Shown here one piece after another: positions 54,001 through 57,691 of a DNA stretch of 64,000 nt. The DNA lies in assembly GCA_012932295.1 (NCBI GenBank), contig JAAONU010000004.1, positions 28,374,304 through 28,438,303 on the forward strand, in the 5' to 3' direction. The notes below the pieces were generated by a model. That model worked only from the letters and a program-made list of their open reading frames with translations. It was not told the DNA's origin and made no database searches. A program made the position numbers and the translations under genes. Origin of the DNA: Cyclina sinensis. Taxonomy: Eukaryota; Mollusca; Bivalvia; Venerida; Veneridae. Every line of letters begins with the position of its first letter. Position 1 is the stretch's first letter.

Positions 54001-56478
54001 TAAACATTTAGCACATATCCTCATGAGTATTTTCCCAAGTTTATAAACAAAGACTTAACTTTTCATTTAATTAAAATAATATATCAAACTGTAGCCCTTA
54101 AGTGCCCTGTAATTCAGAATTCATTGGAGCATTTAGTGTTCAACATTGTCATTTATGCATTAACAGTAATTTAATACCACATTCTCTGCAAGTGAAAACA
54201 TGACTTTCTTAAGATAATCATTTCCCCGACCAATAACGCCCAGATTTTTGTGTACATTCCCTCTATAAAACAATGGTTTATTTGTCAATAAAGTTAACAA
54301 GTTTATCTACCTACAATGACCAAACAAACAGAAATTGACATCAATCCATTCAAGCAGAATTCAGGTTAAAGAATAGTTTATAGACCCTCCGTCTTTATTA
54401 CGGCTTAAACAGTGTAACAATGTTTCTAAAAACTAAATTGATTCTTTTGTTTCATGCTTAAAATGTGTATATGTGAGATTACATCTTTTTGAAACTGAAA
54501 TTTATATATTATTAACAGACAAAATAATGAGCAGAAACAAACAGATGTGTAAGAAAAATGCTTTATGTAATCAAATGAAAAAAAAAAGAAATGAAATTGT
54601 GTGCTCTTTTTATGTTTTGAAGAGATATTAATGATCTGACAGTTTTGTGGGATTATTTTTATCAGATTCTGTGACACACCTGCTCTAAGACAAACAACAG
54701 GAAGCAAATCTGTAACAAAGCTGCTTTCACACCAAGAAATGCTAAGAACAATAAAAATTCAGCATAAAATGCAGAGAACAATGCAGTGTAAAATGCAGAG
54801 GGCAAAGTCAAGTTAAAGGCATAGGACAATGCAGTGTAAAATGCAGAGGGCAAAGTCAAGTTAAAGGCATAGGACAATGCAGTGTAAAATGCAGAGGGAA
54901 ATGTCAAGTTTAATGGCATAGGGCAATGCAGTGTAAAATGCAGAGAACAATGCAAAGTTAAAAGGCATAGGGCAATGCAGTGTAAAATGCAGAGGGCAAT
55001 GTCCAGTCTCAGACATATGGCAATGCAGAGTGAAGTTTTTTCGGCAGATGTGCAAGAACATAAACTGAAATGCCAAGCTGAAGGGTTTCAAATCTGAACC
55101 CCGCCCCAATCTAACCCACTGCAAGAAAAGTTGCATAGGGCAGAATGTCATTTAAACTGAATGTCTCAGGACTGTGACTGGTGTGCTGAAAGAGGTGCCA
55201 CCGGTCTGTTGCTATAACTTTGTGTCTCGTATGTTTTTTTGTTTTTGTTTTTTTTTTTTTAAATAAAAAGGCAGGTTCAGATGGGTGAGAACCTCAATTT
55301 TAAGATATACACTTTTGTATCTTTTAACTTCAGGATGTGCACAGTGATGGTAGGTCAGGTGGTTCAAGCCTTCACAATCTTGAAAATGGGTTTTACTATT
55401 AACAATCAAAGACATTTTAAATTTGTGTGAGCATTTTCTAGTCTTGGCAGTCATATGCATGCAGCATTTGAAAGTTTTTCAAATAATGGGAATCAAAATC
55501 ACATTATTTTTTATAAATACATATATACTTTTAGTCTTTATAGAAGCATTCACATTATCTACATTACCAAGAATAATTTTCTTGAAGATGAACTTTCACA
55601 CTACAGAGCTGCATGTTTTATACTATAAAGACTAGAGAGCACAAATCAATGCTGATCATTTTAAAGCAGCTGTCTCTTTTTTTTCTTTTGGATTCATTTT
55701 CTTACCAACAGAGTACTATGATAATGAAATTTCGCTTTTCAAACAAACTAATACAGCTTAATATCTTAAATGAAATTGGCAACTAATGTAGTTTCTATTT
55801 CGCAATTTTTATTATGAAATGAGACAGCTACTTTAAGTAGGACAATTATACACAATAAATCTAGACTCACCAACTTTTGTTCATCTACATAATAAACACT
55901 AGCAAAGCTTTTAAAATCTTGCTAACATAAATTTGAGGTCAATTTTACAGCAAGTAAATAATGAAATCTATATTTTACAATCTGCTTTTGCTAGCCAGTC
56001 ATTTGCATACAGAGGAAGCCACTATACATGAAGCATGAGACAGGTTCCAAGGGAAAAGGCTGCATGACATTTTTTACAAGACGATACATGGGCAACATGC
56101 AAATTACATTTCATCTGTAATCCTATCTATGCCATTCTTGCTCAACACATGCTTGTAACAGACTTCAACTTGACAACTGCAGACACATGCTTTCTGTGGC
56201 ACATACATGTACATACGAGTACACTTCTTGCAGCATTTTTACTATCTTTTTTGTTTCTAATTCTGGACTACATCTTTTTATGTCATGCTATGAGCCTATA
56301 AATCTTTGCATTCATCTAACATTTCAATATCACACTTGATGCACTGGCTAAATGCTTTCTCAAAAATGCAATATATGCATAAATAGCTTTATCACTTCTA
56401 TACTTTCAGACATTCTATTTATAGACCAACCTTTGCTGCCACTAGGTGGCGTTTTCACTGGTTCTTCAGCCCTGGCAG
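11971..56478 (-). CDS. AKAP9: AKAP9/pericentrin-family centrosomal scaffold, 38 exons, 5' end missing
   Basis: Thirty-eight exons (w1-w38 below) join with agreeing splice sites and codon phase into about 3441 residues ending in a stop at 11971. Human AKAP9 is about 3900 residues, so a few hundred N-terminal residues are probably missing to the right. Most of the protein is coiled coil. Landmarks shared with human AKAP9 are LHNEGVQVL (w20), SDWRAELL (w22), LLEFKIQQ (w26), RILRQNEELT (w33), the PACT domain (w34-w35) and a tail with YIHRLENLQTRLGTLQSG (w37). In vertebrates AKAP9 sits at centrosome and Golgi, nucleates microtubules and tethers PKA and phosphatases; PACT gives centrosome targeting and calmodulin binding. 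Invertebrates often have one PACT protein, so this may be the single orthologue of both AKAP9 and pericentrin; the tail favours AKAP9. No RII-binding helix was identified by eye. Confidence 0.93.
13477..13549 (-). repeat. tRNA-like SINE head, 73 nt
   Basis: On the - strand a 73-nt segment starts GGCCCT and ends AGGGCC (acceptor-stem pairing). It has a D-arm-like AGTTCAATTGGTAGAAC (box A) and a T-arm-like AGTTCAATCCCC (box B). The anticodon stem pairs poorly, so this is more likely the head of a tRNA-derived SINE or a tRNA pseudogene than a working tRNA. It is in the last intron of AKAP9. Confidence 0.55.
14535..14686 (-). CDS. AKAP9: AKAP9 exon w37: conserved C-terminal helix
   Basis: Acceptor TTTATTTCAG, donor GTATGTAA. 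It begins with one base and ends with one base of split codons. It encodes KILTSTSIPAPRSGRV, an acidic linker (EDNKNGDLSDSDD) and YIHRLENLQTRLGTLQSG. The last block matches the human AKAP9 tail closely and separates this gene from pericentrin. Confidence 0.9.
14919..15222 (-). CDS. AKAP9: AKAP9 exon w36: Ser/Pro/Tyr-rich disordered tail
   Basis: Acceptor TTTGTTTACAG, donor GTATGC. It begins with two and ends with two bases of split codons and encodes 100 whole codons. The sequence is low complexity, rich in Ser, Pro, Thr, Tyr and Arg (for example SASSSPARPPSYRQSSPTRA), with several SP and TP sites. It links the PACT domain to the C-terminal helix, as in human AKAP9, whose linker is also Ser/Tyr/Pro-rich. 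Confidence 0.88.
15572..15654 (-). CDS. AKAP9: AKAP9 exon w35: end of PACT domain
   Basis: Acceptor TCTATAACTAG, donor GTAAGA. It carries one base at each end of split codons. It encodes MKFLVKKWRRATRVGSEVV and a short linker. With the end of w34 it forms the basic-hydrophobic VIAIQRMKFLVKKWRR segment, the part of PACT that binds calmodulin in relatives. Confidence 0.92.
15859..16295 (-). CDS. AKAP9: AKAP9 exon w34: PACT centrosome-targeting domain
   Basis: Acceptor GCATTTCAAG, donor GTGAGT. It has 145 codons plus two bases. Residues 1-64 are coiled coil. The PACT core starts near residue 65 (about 16103) with KIQRLYGKYLRAESF, then KALIYQKKYLLLLLGGFQD, a helix ending LLSRMG, and FRGAVRVVIAIQ. 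This is the most conserved part of the gene and decides the identification. Function in relatives: docking on the pericentriolar material and centriole wall. Confidence 0.97.
16581..16854 (-). CDS. AKAP9: AKAP9 exon w33: conserved coiled coil before PACT
   Basis: Acceptor TTAACTTTCAG, donor GTAACA. It begins with one base and ends on a codon boundary. It contains VNERILRQNEELTNFVARIS and TLTRLEEEIWRYRQ, which align residue by residue with the human AKAP9 block just before PACT. Confidence 0.93.
17313..17485 (-). CDS. AKAP9: AKAP9 exon w32
   Basis: Acceptor CTCCCTTTACAG, donor GTAGGA. It has 57 codons plus two bases. It opens with a polar stretch (ASAQTSPRPDTSDG) and continues as helix (RSQLESMCQSLHYLILRC, REQLNKVSQ). 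The two carried bases complete an Arg codon with w33. Confidence 0.85.
17765..17880 (+). repeat. Degenerate tRNA-like SINE fragment
   Basis: GCAGTCGACAGACGAGAGCA resembles a tRNA D-arm/box A and AGTCTGATTCTCAGTC resembles box B, about 35 bp apart. It is decayed and lies in an intron of AKAP9. Confidence 0.4.
17966..18112 (-). CDS. AKAP9: AKAP9 exon w31
   Basis: Acceptor TAATTCCCATAG, donor GTATAT. It is 49 codons with both ends on codon boundaries. It is coiled coil (HEQELETQRLTQKVQGLEDQ and on) ending in TTPPDGQT, a likely break in the helix before w32. Confidence 0.88.
18644..18853 (-). CDS. AKAP9: AKAP9 exon w30
   Basis: Acceptor ATGTTCCAG, donor GTAAAT. It is 70 codons in phase 0, highly charged coiled coil, for example RLQKERDQVSRLKAERDQVS and REMERDREEYRMKL. 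Skipping would keep the frame. Confidence 0.9.
19005..20465. repeat. Intronic minisatellite, ~26-bp unit, about 57 copies
   Basis: About 1.45 kb of tandem units of 24-26 bp, consensus close to CTTAAACCTACTGGCTATCT followed by ATCTCA. Units differ by 1-2 bp indels and point changes, with short higher-order blocks. It fills nearly the whole intron between w29 and w30 and ends ~27 bp from the donor of w29. In AKAP9 sense each unit holds TTTAAGTGAGAT, a donor-like motif. There are no unique spacers, so it is not a CRISPR array. Confidence 0.95.
20493..20775 (-). CDS. AKAP9: AKAP9 exon w29
   Basis: Acceptor TTATGTTTACAG, donor GTAGGG. One carried base plus 94 codons. Coiled coil with short repeated heptads (ALERERSLSTHLQQSLEAEM; ANLDDINRALIREQTAREEA; NEDLKHDVDKLQ). 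Human AKAP9 has a similar run of ER/EQ-rich heptads before PACT. Confidence 0.92.
20998..21209 (-). CDS. AKAP9: AKAP9 exon w28 (weak donor)
   Basis: Acceptor TTGGTTTTAG before CAAATGCAGGC. It has 70 codons plus two bases. The donor GTTTTTAG is weak, but the two carried bases complete an Arg codon with w29 exactly and no better site fits the frame. Coiled coil with QMQAEMNQERDRRCQAESQH and ISQLQRTVDMEHEKQIELN. Confidence 0.82.
21757..21898 (-). CDS. AKAP9: AKAP9 exon w27 (shared by long and putative short isoform)
   Basis: Acceptor TCTGTTTTACAG, donor GTAAAA. One carried base plus 47 codons. Coiled coil: NALEEEKSRSLNLSDLLESE and RVQAELETLKQQQAYTDPRA. Its phase accepts both w26 (carrying AC) and the candidate alternative exon at 22116-22330 (carrying AG). 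Confidence 0.9.
22116..22330 (-). CDS. Candidate alternative first exon of a short AKAP9 isoform
   Basis: On the - strand an ATG at 22330-22328 in strong start context (AAACATGG) opens 71 codons that end with two bases (AG) at a GTATTA donor. This is exactly the phase w27 needs. The join would give ...LQFQNAFERNALEEEKSR. The predicted peptide is acidic and polar, with a CEKCDYINCIC cluster (CX2CX5CXC) and NGDINGENSSDGEPQDASE. Spliced through w27-w38 it gives an ~888-residue protein with PACT. Codon make-up is protein-like and unlike the AT-rich intron around it. As an alternative, an AG at 22344-22345 with a poor pyrimidine tract would make it a 228-bp in-phase cassette exon (22116-22343). 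An E-box/M-box TCACATGA lies about 45 bp upstream of the ATG. I recognise no homologue of this segment. Confidence 0.5.
23811..23886 (-). repeat. tRNA-like SINE fragment
   Basis: On the - strand TTTGTAGTCAAGTGGTTTAA (box A-like) is followed about 30 bp later by CATAGGTTTGAGCCTAGC (box B-like). The arrangement is that of a tRNA-derived SINE head. No long tail is recognised. Confidence 0.45.
25440..25639. mobile_element. TTAA-flanked miniature element, divergent member
   Basis: TTAA at 25440-25443 is followed by CCTTTATCCTGCTGAAA. The right end is TTCCAGCAGGGTATAGG, then TTAA at 25636-25639. The ~192-bp body shares terminal CCTGCTG/CAGCAGG motifs, and the internal AATTTGCC/CCATTTTCAAATTC pieces, with the copies at 9375 and 32287, but is much more diverged. 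Confidence 0.65.
27016..27238 (-). CDS. AKAP9: AKAP9 exon w26
   Basis: Acceptor ATATTGTATTTCAG, donor GTAAGTTA. It carries two bases at each end and 73 whole codons. QLLEFKIQQEKVLQEDLRTS matches the human AKAP9 block starting LLEYNIQQKQ. The rest is coiled coil. Confidence 0.92.
27239..28864 (-). other. AKAP9 intron left of the hAT element: nothing recognised
   Basis: AT-rich intron. The + strand frames near 27648-28161 are open but have low-complexity F/I/S/L composition expected of T-rich DNA and no splice logic. No repeat boundary was found. Confidence 0.5.
28865..30087. mobile_element. hAT-like non-autonomous element, 1223 bp, 8-bp target duplication
   Basis: It begins TAGGGATGGCAACGA and ends with the exact reverse complement TCGTTGCCATCCCTA. 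Beyond these 15 bp, both ends carry repeated CGAGTACTCGG motifs. The flanks are GCTTTTTT (28857-28864) and GTTTTTTT (30088-30095), an 8-bp duplication with one mismatch. TAGGG ends and 8-bp duplication are the signature of the hAT superfamily. The interior is AT-rich without a transposase frame, so it is a deletion derivative or MITE. It lies in the intron between w25 and w26. Confidence 0.88.
30096..31066 (-). other. AKAP9 intron right of the hAT element: nothing recognised
   Basis: AT-rich intron without open frames of protein-like composition or clear repeats. Confidence 0.5.
31067..31111 (-). CDS. AKAP9: AKAP9 microexon w25 (45 nt)
   Basis: Acceptor TTCACTTCTAG, donor GTAAGA. It carries two bases at the start and one at the end. 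It reads LPKEPEPIDFISAG and then Val with w26. It is acidic and proline-rich. Length is a multiple of three, so skipping keeps the frame. Confidence 0.82.
31964..31996 (-). CDS. AKAP9: AKAP9 microexon w24 (33 nt)
   Basis: Acceptor AATTTGTTTTAAG, donor GTAAGTCA. It begins with two and ends with one base of split codons. It reads SDETSDTEYV, acidic with likely CK2-type Ser/Thr sites. Its phases match w23 and w25, and it can be skipped in frame alone or together with w25. Confidence 0.8.
   Translation of the reverse strand, partial: TPMKLATPNM
32287..32500 (-). mobile_element. piggyBac-like miniature element, copy 2
   Basis: A 206-bp body (32291-32496) between TTAA tetramers, the reverse complement of the copy at 9375-9589 with roughly 85-90% identity by eye. 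Its right end GGTTCCAGCAGGTTAAGGG mirrors the left end of copy 1. It is intronic. Confidence 0.8.
32752..32947 (-). CDS. AKAP9: AKAP9 exon w23
   Basis: Acceptor CTTCATTGCAG, donor GTAATT. It has 65 codons plus one base. It starts ESHHHDAIGQIFNADRQSML, corresponding to the human AKAP9 stretch where LQKADRRSLLSEIQALHAQM lies, and continues as charged coiled coil. Confidence 0.9.
33184..33348 (-). CDS. AKAP9: AKAP9 exon w22
   Basis: Acceptor TTGTCTGTTTCAG, donor GTGAGG. It is 55 codons in phase 0. TVEGSDWRAELLRAIGYVF and KERETLLAELRSHV match human SDWRGELLLALQQVFLEE and on. A strong orthology landmark. Confidence 0.93.
34693..34728 (-). CDS. AKAP9: AKAP9 acidic microexon w21 (36 nt)
   Basis: Acceptor TTCACTAACACAG, donor GTAAGTGT. 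It is twelve codons in phase 0 reading EDDEVNDDDDDM, a nearly all-acidic insert coded by GAT repeats. It sits between w20 and w22, so skipping would be frame-neutral. It may vary in length by slippage of the GAT run. Confidence 0.82.
35349..35564 (-). CDS. AKAP9: AKAP9 exon w20: LHNEGVQVL landmark
   Basis: Acceptor TTACAATTTCAG, donor GTGAGC. It is 72 codons in phase 0. GILRRLHNEGVQVLTISELE aligns with human AKAP9 GLLRAVHNEGMQVLSLTE, and WENERQTLLSTIQSLKDLLS with WLEERKAYINTISSLKDLIT. Confidence 0.93.
35869..35978 (-). CDS. AKAP9: AKAP9 exon w19
   Basis: Acceptor GTTCAATTTTCAG, donor GTAAGA. It starts with two bases (Asp with w18) and ends on a codon boundary. It encodes a polar, probably flexible linker (DRSFYDRQQRQRQEGVGADR) then EPMSEKLQ, leading into GILRRLHNEG. 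Confidence 0.87.
36640..37432 (+). repeat. Dispersed element with ~145-bp tandem subrepeats and ACGGACGG tail
   Basis: Four to five imperfect ~145-bp units, with GTCACTGTGACCTTGACC-like starts at about 36807, 36953, 37097 and 37241. They are followed by CTAACGGACGGACAGACTGA and ATAATATGCCCC. Units include CCAAAA...ATAGGGGTCAT and CAATGTGTGCAATCAT-like segments. The plan (tandem subrepeats then a GGAC-type tract) resembles the element at 57692-60044, but the units are different in sequence. It is non-coding and lies in the intron between w18 and w19. Confidence 0.75.
37704..37989 (-). CDS. AKAP9: AKAP9 exon w18
   Basis: Acceptor ATTTCATATGCAG, donor GTAAGA. It has 95 codons plus one base. It is a Lys/Glu/His-rich coiled coil (IKYTDEIEHIKRKHGQELEE; KMERKHKSETNKLVLKHQEE), similar in character to the human stretch before the LHNEG block. 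The upstream intron uses a GC donor (see w17). Confidence 0.92.
38436..40109 (-). CDS. AKAP9: AKAP9 exon w17: 558 codons, large disordered Ser/Gln/Arg region
   Basis: Acceptor TCTGCCTTCACAG. It is 558 codons in phase 0. Residues 1-63 are coiled coil. Residues ~64-448 (about 38766-39920) are low-complexity, rich in Ser, Gln, Arg, Asp, Gly and Pro with many SP sites and RRSPEQ, SSPKRRSPPF and RSPRRVSP motifs. Residues 449-558 return to helix (YIHQLRRELLITKTALMQIQ; NELKRKLEHAEEELQLYRS). The best end is ...DFVQ with a GC donor (CAG|GCAAGT). A GT two codons earlier (TTTT|GTGCAG) would also keep the frame but is weaker. The region has no obvious counterpart in human AKAP9. Confidence 0.93.
40627..40799 (-). 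CDS. AKAP9: AKAP9 exon w16
   Basis: The acceptor is a long T tract ending ACACAG; the donor is GTTAGT. It begins with two bases and ends on a codon boundary. It encodes 57 codons built of three tandem ~14-residue units resembling VTKVKQEVKEKEKEI, then SEDSAMSTITGLRSQLQ. Confidence 0.9.
40955..41330. repeat. Decayed dispersed element with two tandem subunits
   Basis: GGGAGGCATATAGCACAGCT opens a stretch with CATCTGTCCATCCATCTGTC, followed by two related ~150-bp pieces: each contains GGCATGACCA, a TAGATAACCCCTA or AGATGATCCCTAT version and GGTCAAGGTC or GGTCATGGTC, then GTAAAAT. The pattern recalls the ACGGACGG-tailed bivalve repeats, in reverse orientation. It is intronic. Confidence 0.5.
41715..41967 (-). 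CDS. AKAP9: AKAP9 exon w15
   Basis: Acceptor TTTTACAAATCAG, donor GTTGGT. It has 84 codons plus one base. It starts VSKKSKDVPEIKPGEVEKLR and continues as coiled coil to KTIKEQRNKLK. The carried G completes Glu with w16. Confidence 0.92.
42334..44715 (-). CDS. AKAP9: AKAP9 exon w14: 794-codon coiled coil with RPPSPP-hinged repeats
   Basis: Acceptor TGTTTTTCAG, donor GTGAAA. It is 794 codons in phase 0. Residues ~43-285 (43861-44589) are seven tandem 35-36-residue units, each a charged five-heptad helix starting (D/E)EK. Five are followed by a Pro hinge (RPPSPP at residues 71, 106, 142 and 206, KPPSPF at 242). Residues 286-790 are continuous coiled coil. Near the C-terminus there is a second set of repeats (ERLEKTTEQLTNTSERLNET; TSGQLSVTSGKLQETEEKLR). 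The exon is intronless over 2.4 kb, unusual in this gene. Confidence 0.95.
44716..46496 (-). other. AKAP9 intron between w13 and w14
   Basis: AT-rich, about 1.8 kb. One decayed tRNA-like fragment lies on the - strand near 45945-46012: CCCAGTGGTTTAGACATTTC (box A-like) and CCACAGTTTAATCCCTTGG (box B-like). An open - strand frame at 45607-45891 has F/S/V-rich composition and no fitting splice sites. Nothing else recognised. Confidence 0.5.
45945..46012 (-). repeat. tRNA-like SINE fragment
   Basis: CAGTGGTTTAGACATTTCGG, GTTGGTAGACCAGTGGTCC and CAGTTTAATCCCTTGG on the - strand are spaced like box A, anticodon arm and box B of a tRNA-derived SINE. Confidence 0.5.
46497..46616 (-). CDS. AKAP9: AKAP9 exon w13
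   Basis: Acceptor CTTCTTTCTTAG, donor GTAAGTGT. It is 40 codons in phase 0, coiled coil: IKHEVEIARLKKELREKDN and EELAEMTDKVELLET. Confidence 0.9.
46902..47045 (-). CDS. AKAP9: AKAP9 exon w12
   Basis: Acceptor GACATACACTTAATAG, donor GTAAGTAA. It is 48 codons in phase 0: IKCELQNKLQEDFDTVQTML and KDREIESLTKELTDRSPIES. The acceptor pyrimidine tract is poor, but frame and composition are clear. Confidence 0.87.
47160..47235 (+). repeat. tRNA-like SINE fragment
   Basis: GAAGTGGCTAATATTAGACT (box A-like) and GTGAGCTTGAATCTTGTC (box B-like) about 35 bp apart on the + strand, in the intron between w11 and w12. Confidence 0.4.
47378..47512 (-). CDS. AKAP9: AKAP9 exon w11
   Basis: Acceptor TGACTTGTCTTCCAG, donor GTATCT. 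It is 45 codons in phase 0: DLIQGMPEDVGLLQSMIQEK and QLTVQVDSLQAEVDNLSDFQ. Frames on the opposite strand here are shadows. Confidence 0.9.
47770..47982 (-). CDS. AKAP9: AKAP9 exon w10
   Basis: Acceptor AACTTGTAAACAG, donor GTGAGT. It is 71 codons in phase 0. It starts ASIQQEMEESEATRLEKMAS and continues as regular heptads to ILALQTQSKPGM. Confidence 0.92.
48449..48601 (-). CDS. AKAP9: AKAP9 exon w9
   Basis: Acceptor ACCATTACTAACAG, donor GTAGAA. It is 51 codons in phase 0: CEEVADLREELKQKEKEISE, then a polar non-helical stretch (TDHSLTPDSSLMNVGASF). Confidence 0.87.
49594..49758 (-). CDS. AKAP9: AKAP9 exon w8
   Basis: Acceptor CTTGGAAATTTCAG, donor GTATGT. It is 55 codons in phase 0: ERVKLSEASSVTDISGLSQN then LEEKNQEIDHLSEQILRLQ, close to human-type EKEVEIDQLNEQ heptads. 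Confidence 0.9.
49880..50080. mobile_element. Possible decayed TTAA-type miniature element
   Basis: CTAACCTTTATCCGGCATGT at the left and AAATTTAGCAGGTAAAG at the right, about 200 bp apart, resemble the ends of the element at 25440-25639, with internal GTGCAGACCATGATTATACT like the GTAGACTG/CTATACTG core of the family. Both TTAA tetramers are mutated. Confidence 0.35.
50378..50563 (-). CDS. AKAP9: AKAP9 exon w7
   Basis: Acceptor GTTTATTTTGACAG, donor GTAACA. It is 62 codons in phase 0: IAELNRKIEELEEKIENRDQ, a RKSPRRSPVEG hinge with two SP sites, then helix to RENKQLR. Confidence 0.9.
50832..51008 (-). CDS. AKAP9: AKAP9 exon w6
   Basis: Acceptor TTCTCTGTAG, donor GTATTA. It is 59 codons in phase 0: ELVREKFTLQSQLNEHLVQI, SSLRNQLDDMRHRRGIGDVP, then acidic helix. 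The RHRRG stretch is a basic break in the coiled coil. Confidence 0.9.
51338..51541 (-). CDS. AKAP9: AKAP9 exon w5
   Basis: Acceptor TTCAATGAATGTTTCAG, donor GTACTG. It is 68 codons in phase 0: KLKKLEEELGRRPYADDDLS, a disordered Ser/Pro/Asp patch (TMSPKPGSSLEFDSAGD), then MTVEEEMRQAANKTKE. Confidence 0.9.
52117..52302 (-). CDS. AKAP9: AKAP9 exon w4
   Basis: Acceptor TATTATGTTAACAG, donor GTAGGT. It is 62 codons in phase 0, coiled coil: IDDLSEQLQSRIDLHNQALL and AIIQQLEQDLQDRTQELEQS. Confidence 0.92.
52718..52837 (-). CDS. AKAP9: AKAP9 exon w3
   Basis: Acceptor TTGCAACAATTCCAG, donor GTATAT. It is 40 codons in phase 0, coiled coil: EQSAEREQEHEEYQKELENW and IVHDLEKQNGAGSRLQRE. Confidence 0.9.
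53074..53306 (-). CDS. AKAP9: AKAP9 exon w2
   Basis: Acceptor CATTCCTCCTACAG, donor GTTTGT. It carries two bases plus 77 codons, coiled coil: LMLEVTRLNSENREKEEQIK and EVADLKLQVEALEKQLKAKK. The split first codon fits w1 (Ala). Confidence 0.92.
53307..56430 (-). other. AKAP9 intron between w1 and w2
   Basis: About 3.1 kb, AT-rich. Apart from the 48-bp tandem repeat at 54765-55030 I see nothing that can be assigned. The open - strand frames at 54662-55151 are products of that repeat. Confidence 0.5.
54765..55030. repeat. Tandem repeat, ~48-bp unit, five copies
   Basis: GCAGTGTAAAATGCAGAG recurs at about 54783, 54831, 54879, 54928 and 54976, separated by GGCAAAGTCAAGTTAAAGGC-type segments. Period about 48 bp, a multiple of three, so the reverse strand stays open across copies. 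Confidence 0.85.
56431..56478 (-). CDS. AKAP9: AKAP9 exon w1 (48 nt), most upstream exon found
   Basis: Acceptor ATGATTCTTGTTATGCAG, donor GTTGGT. It carries two bases at the start and one at the end. It reads ARAEEPVKTPPSGSK, a short Pro/Lys linker with a TP site, joining w2 in phase. It needs a preceding exon that ends with one base; none was identified in the window. Being short and flexible it could be alternatively used. Confidence 0.7.
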
Positions 56479-57400
56479 CTGCATAACAAGAATCATGCAT
56501 TATAATTTAAGTTCAGAATATACAAAATGCTCGAAATTTTTTATTAATTTTAAGTCTTAAACTTTAATTTAATCTATATCATCCTTTTTAAGCAAGCTCT
56601 AAAGGCAAATACTGATTATAAGAGATTGGATATATTGAGAGTTATATGTTAGCAAGAACATAGGGTTAGTTTTTCAGTAGATTTTGCATTTCAGTGCCCT
56701 TTGTATTCCCTTAACTTTCACATGCATTCCAGAAACTGTGCCCAAGACCCTCTGTTACAAGAACTCGTACATTTCCTGATGATTCACCCCAAATAAACAA
56801 ATTTCTTGTTAAATCTAGATACTGATTATTTCAGTTTCTACAGTTAGTTGACTGTAACTGGAAAACTGAAGCATTCTAACCATTTTCCCAGTATCAAAGA
56901 CAATATGTAAGATAGGTAAGTATTCAGAAAAGTCAAGTTCAAAGAATCCTAAGTACCACAACATGCATACTGGTAACTAAGGCCATAATAAAGTTAAAGT
57001 GATTTAAGTCTCGTTTTCCCTACCTGCCATAAATATAATATTTTACATTTTACAGTTTTTTAACATTGCATTACAATGCTTATGCACAAAATTTTGAAAT
57101 ATCTGAATAAACTAGAATATTTTATCTTCTTTAACATTACATTGCGAATTGTCTTCAAAAACTAAAAAAAAAACCAGTAAAATATTGGAAAGAACATAAT
57201 GTATAACCTACTTAAAGATTATGAATTAGTTTTATAATTACAGAAGTTCACAGTTACTTTTGATGACCTTGGCAATATGTTATCAAAAGGAAAGAAGTTT
57301 AACTAGAAGTATAAATATAAAATATTAACTAACACTGGAATAATAGAAACTGTTCAAATCAAAACAGATTACTCTTCAAGCTCAAGGTTGTCACCCCAAT

Positions 57401-57505
57401 GAAGAATATGATCTGCAAGAGTGATCTCCCATGATGAAGAATATGATCTCCAAGAGTGATTTCCCTTGATGAAGAATATGATCTCCAAGAGTGATCTACC
57501 TTGGG
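57401..57505. repeat. Tandem repeat, 35-bp unit, three copies
   Basis: GAAGAATATGATCT(C/G)CAAGA recurs at 57401, 57436 and 57471 with GTGATCTCCCATGAT-like linkers. Small and non-coding. Confidence 0.85.
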
Positions 57506-57691
57506 TTAATATTTTTCTTTATGAAAGCCATTCATGTTAATTTTCATTTTATACCAACAGCTGATTAAAGTAAACTTCAATTCTTTTATACATGCAAAAC
57601 TGAATGGGAGAAAAATGTATTTCTTTAAACATTTTTCACTGCTTTAAGTATTTTCATCTCTACTATGACTTTCATACAGGAATAATATTAA

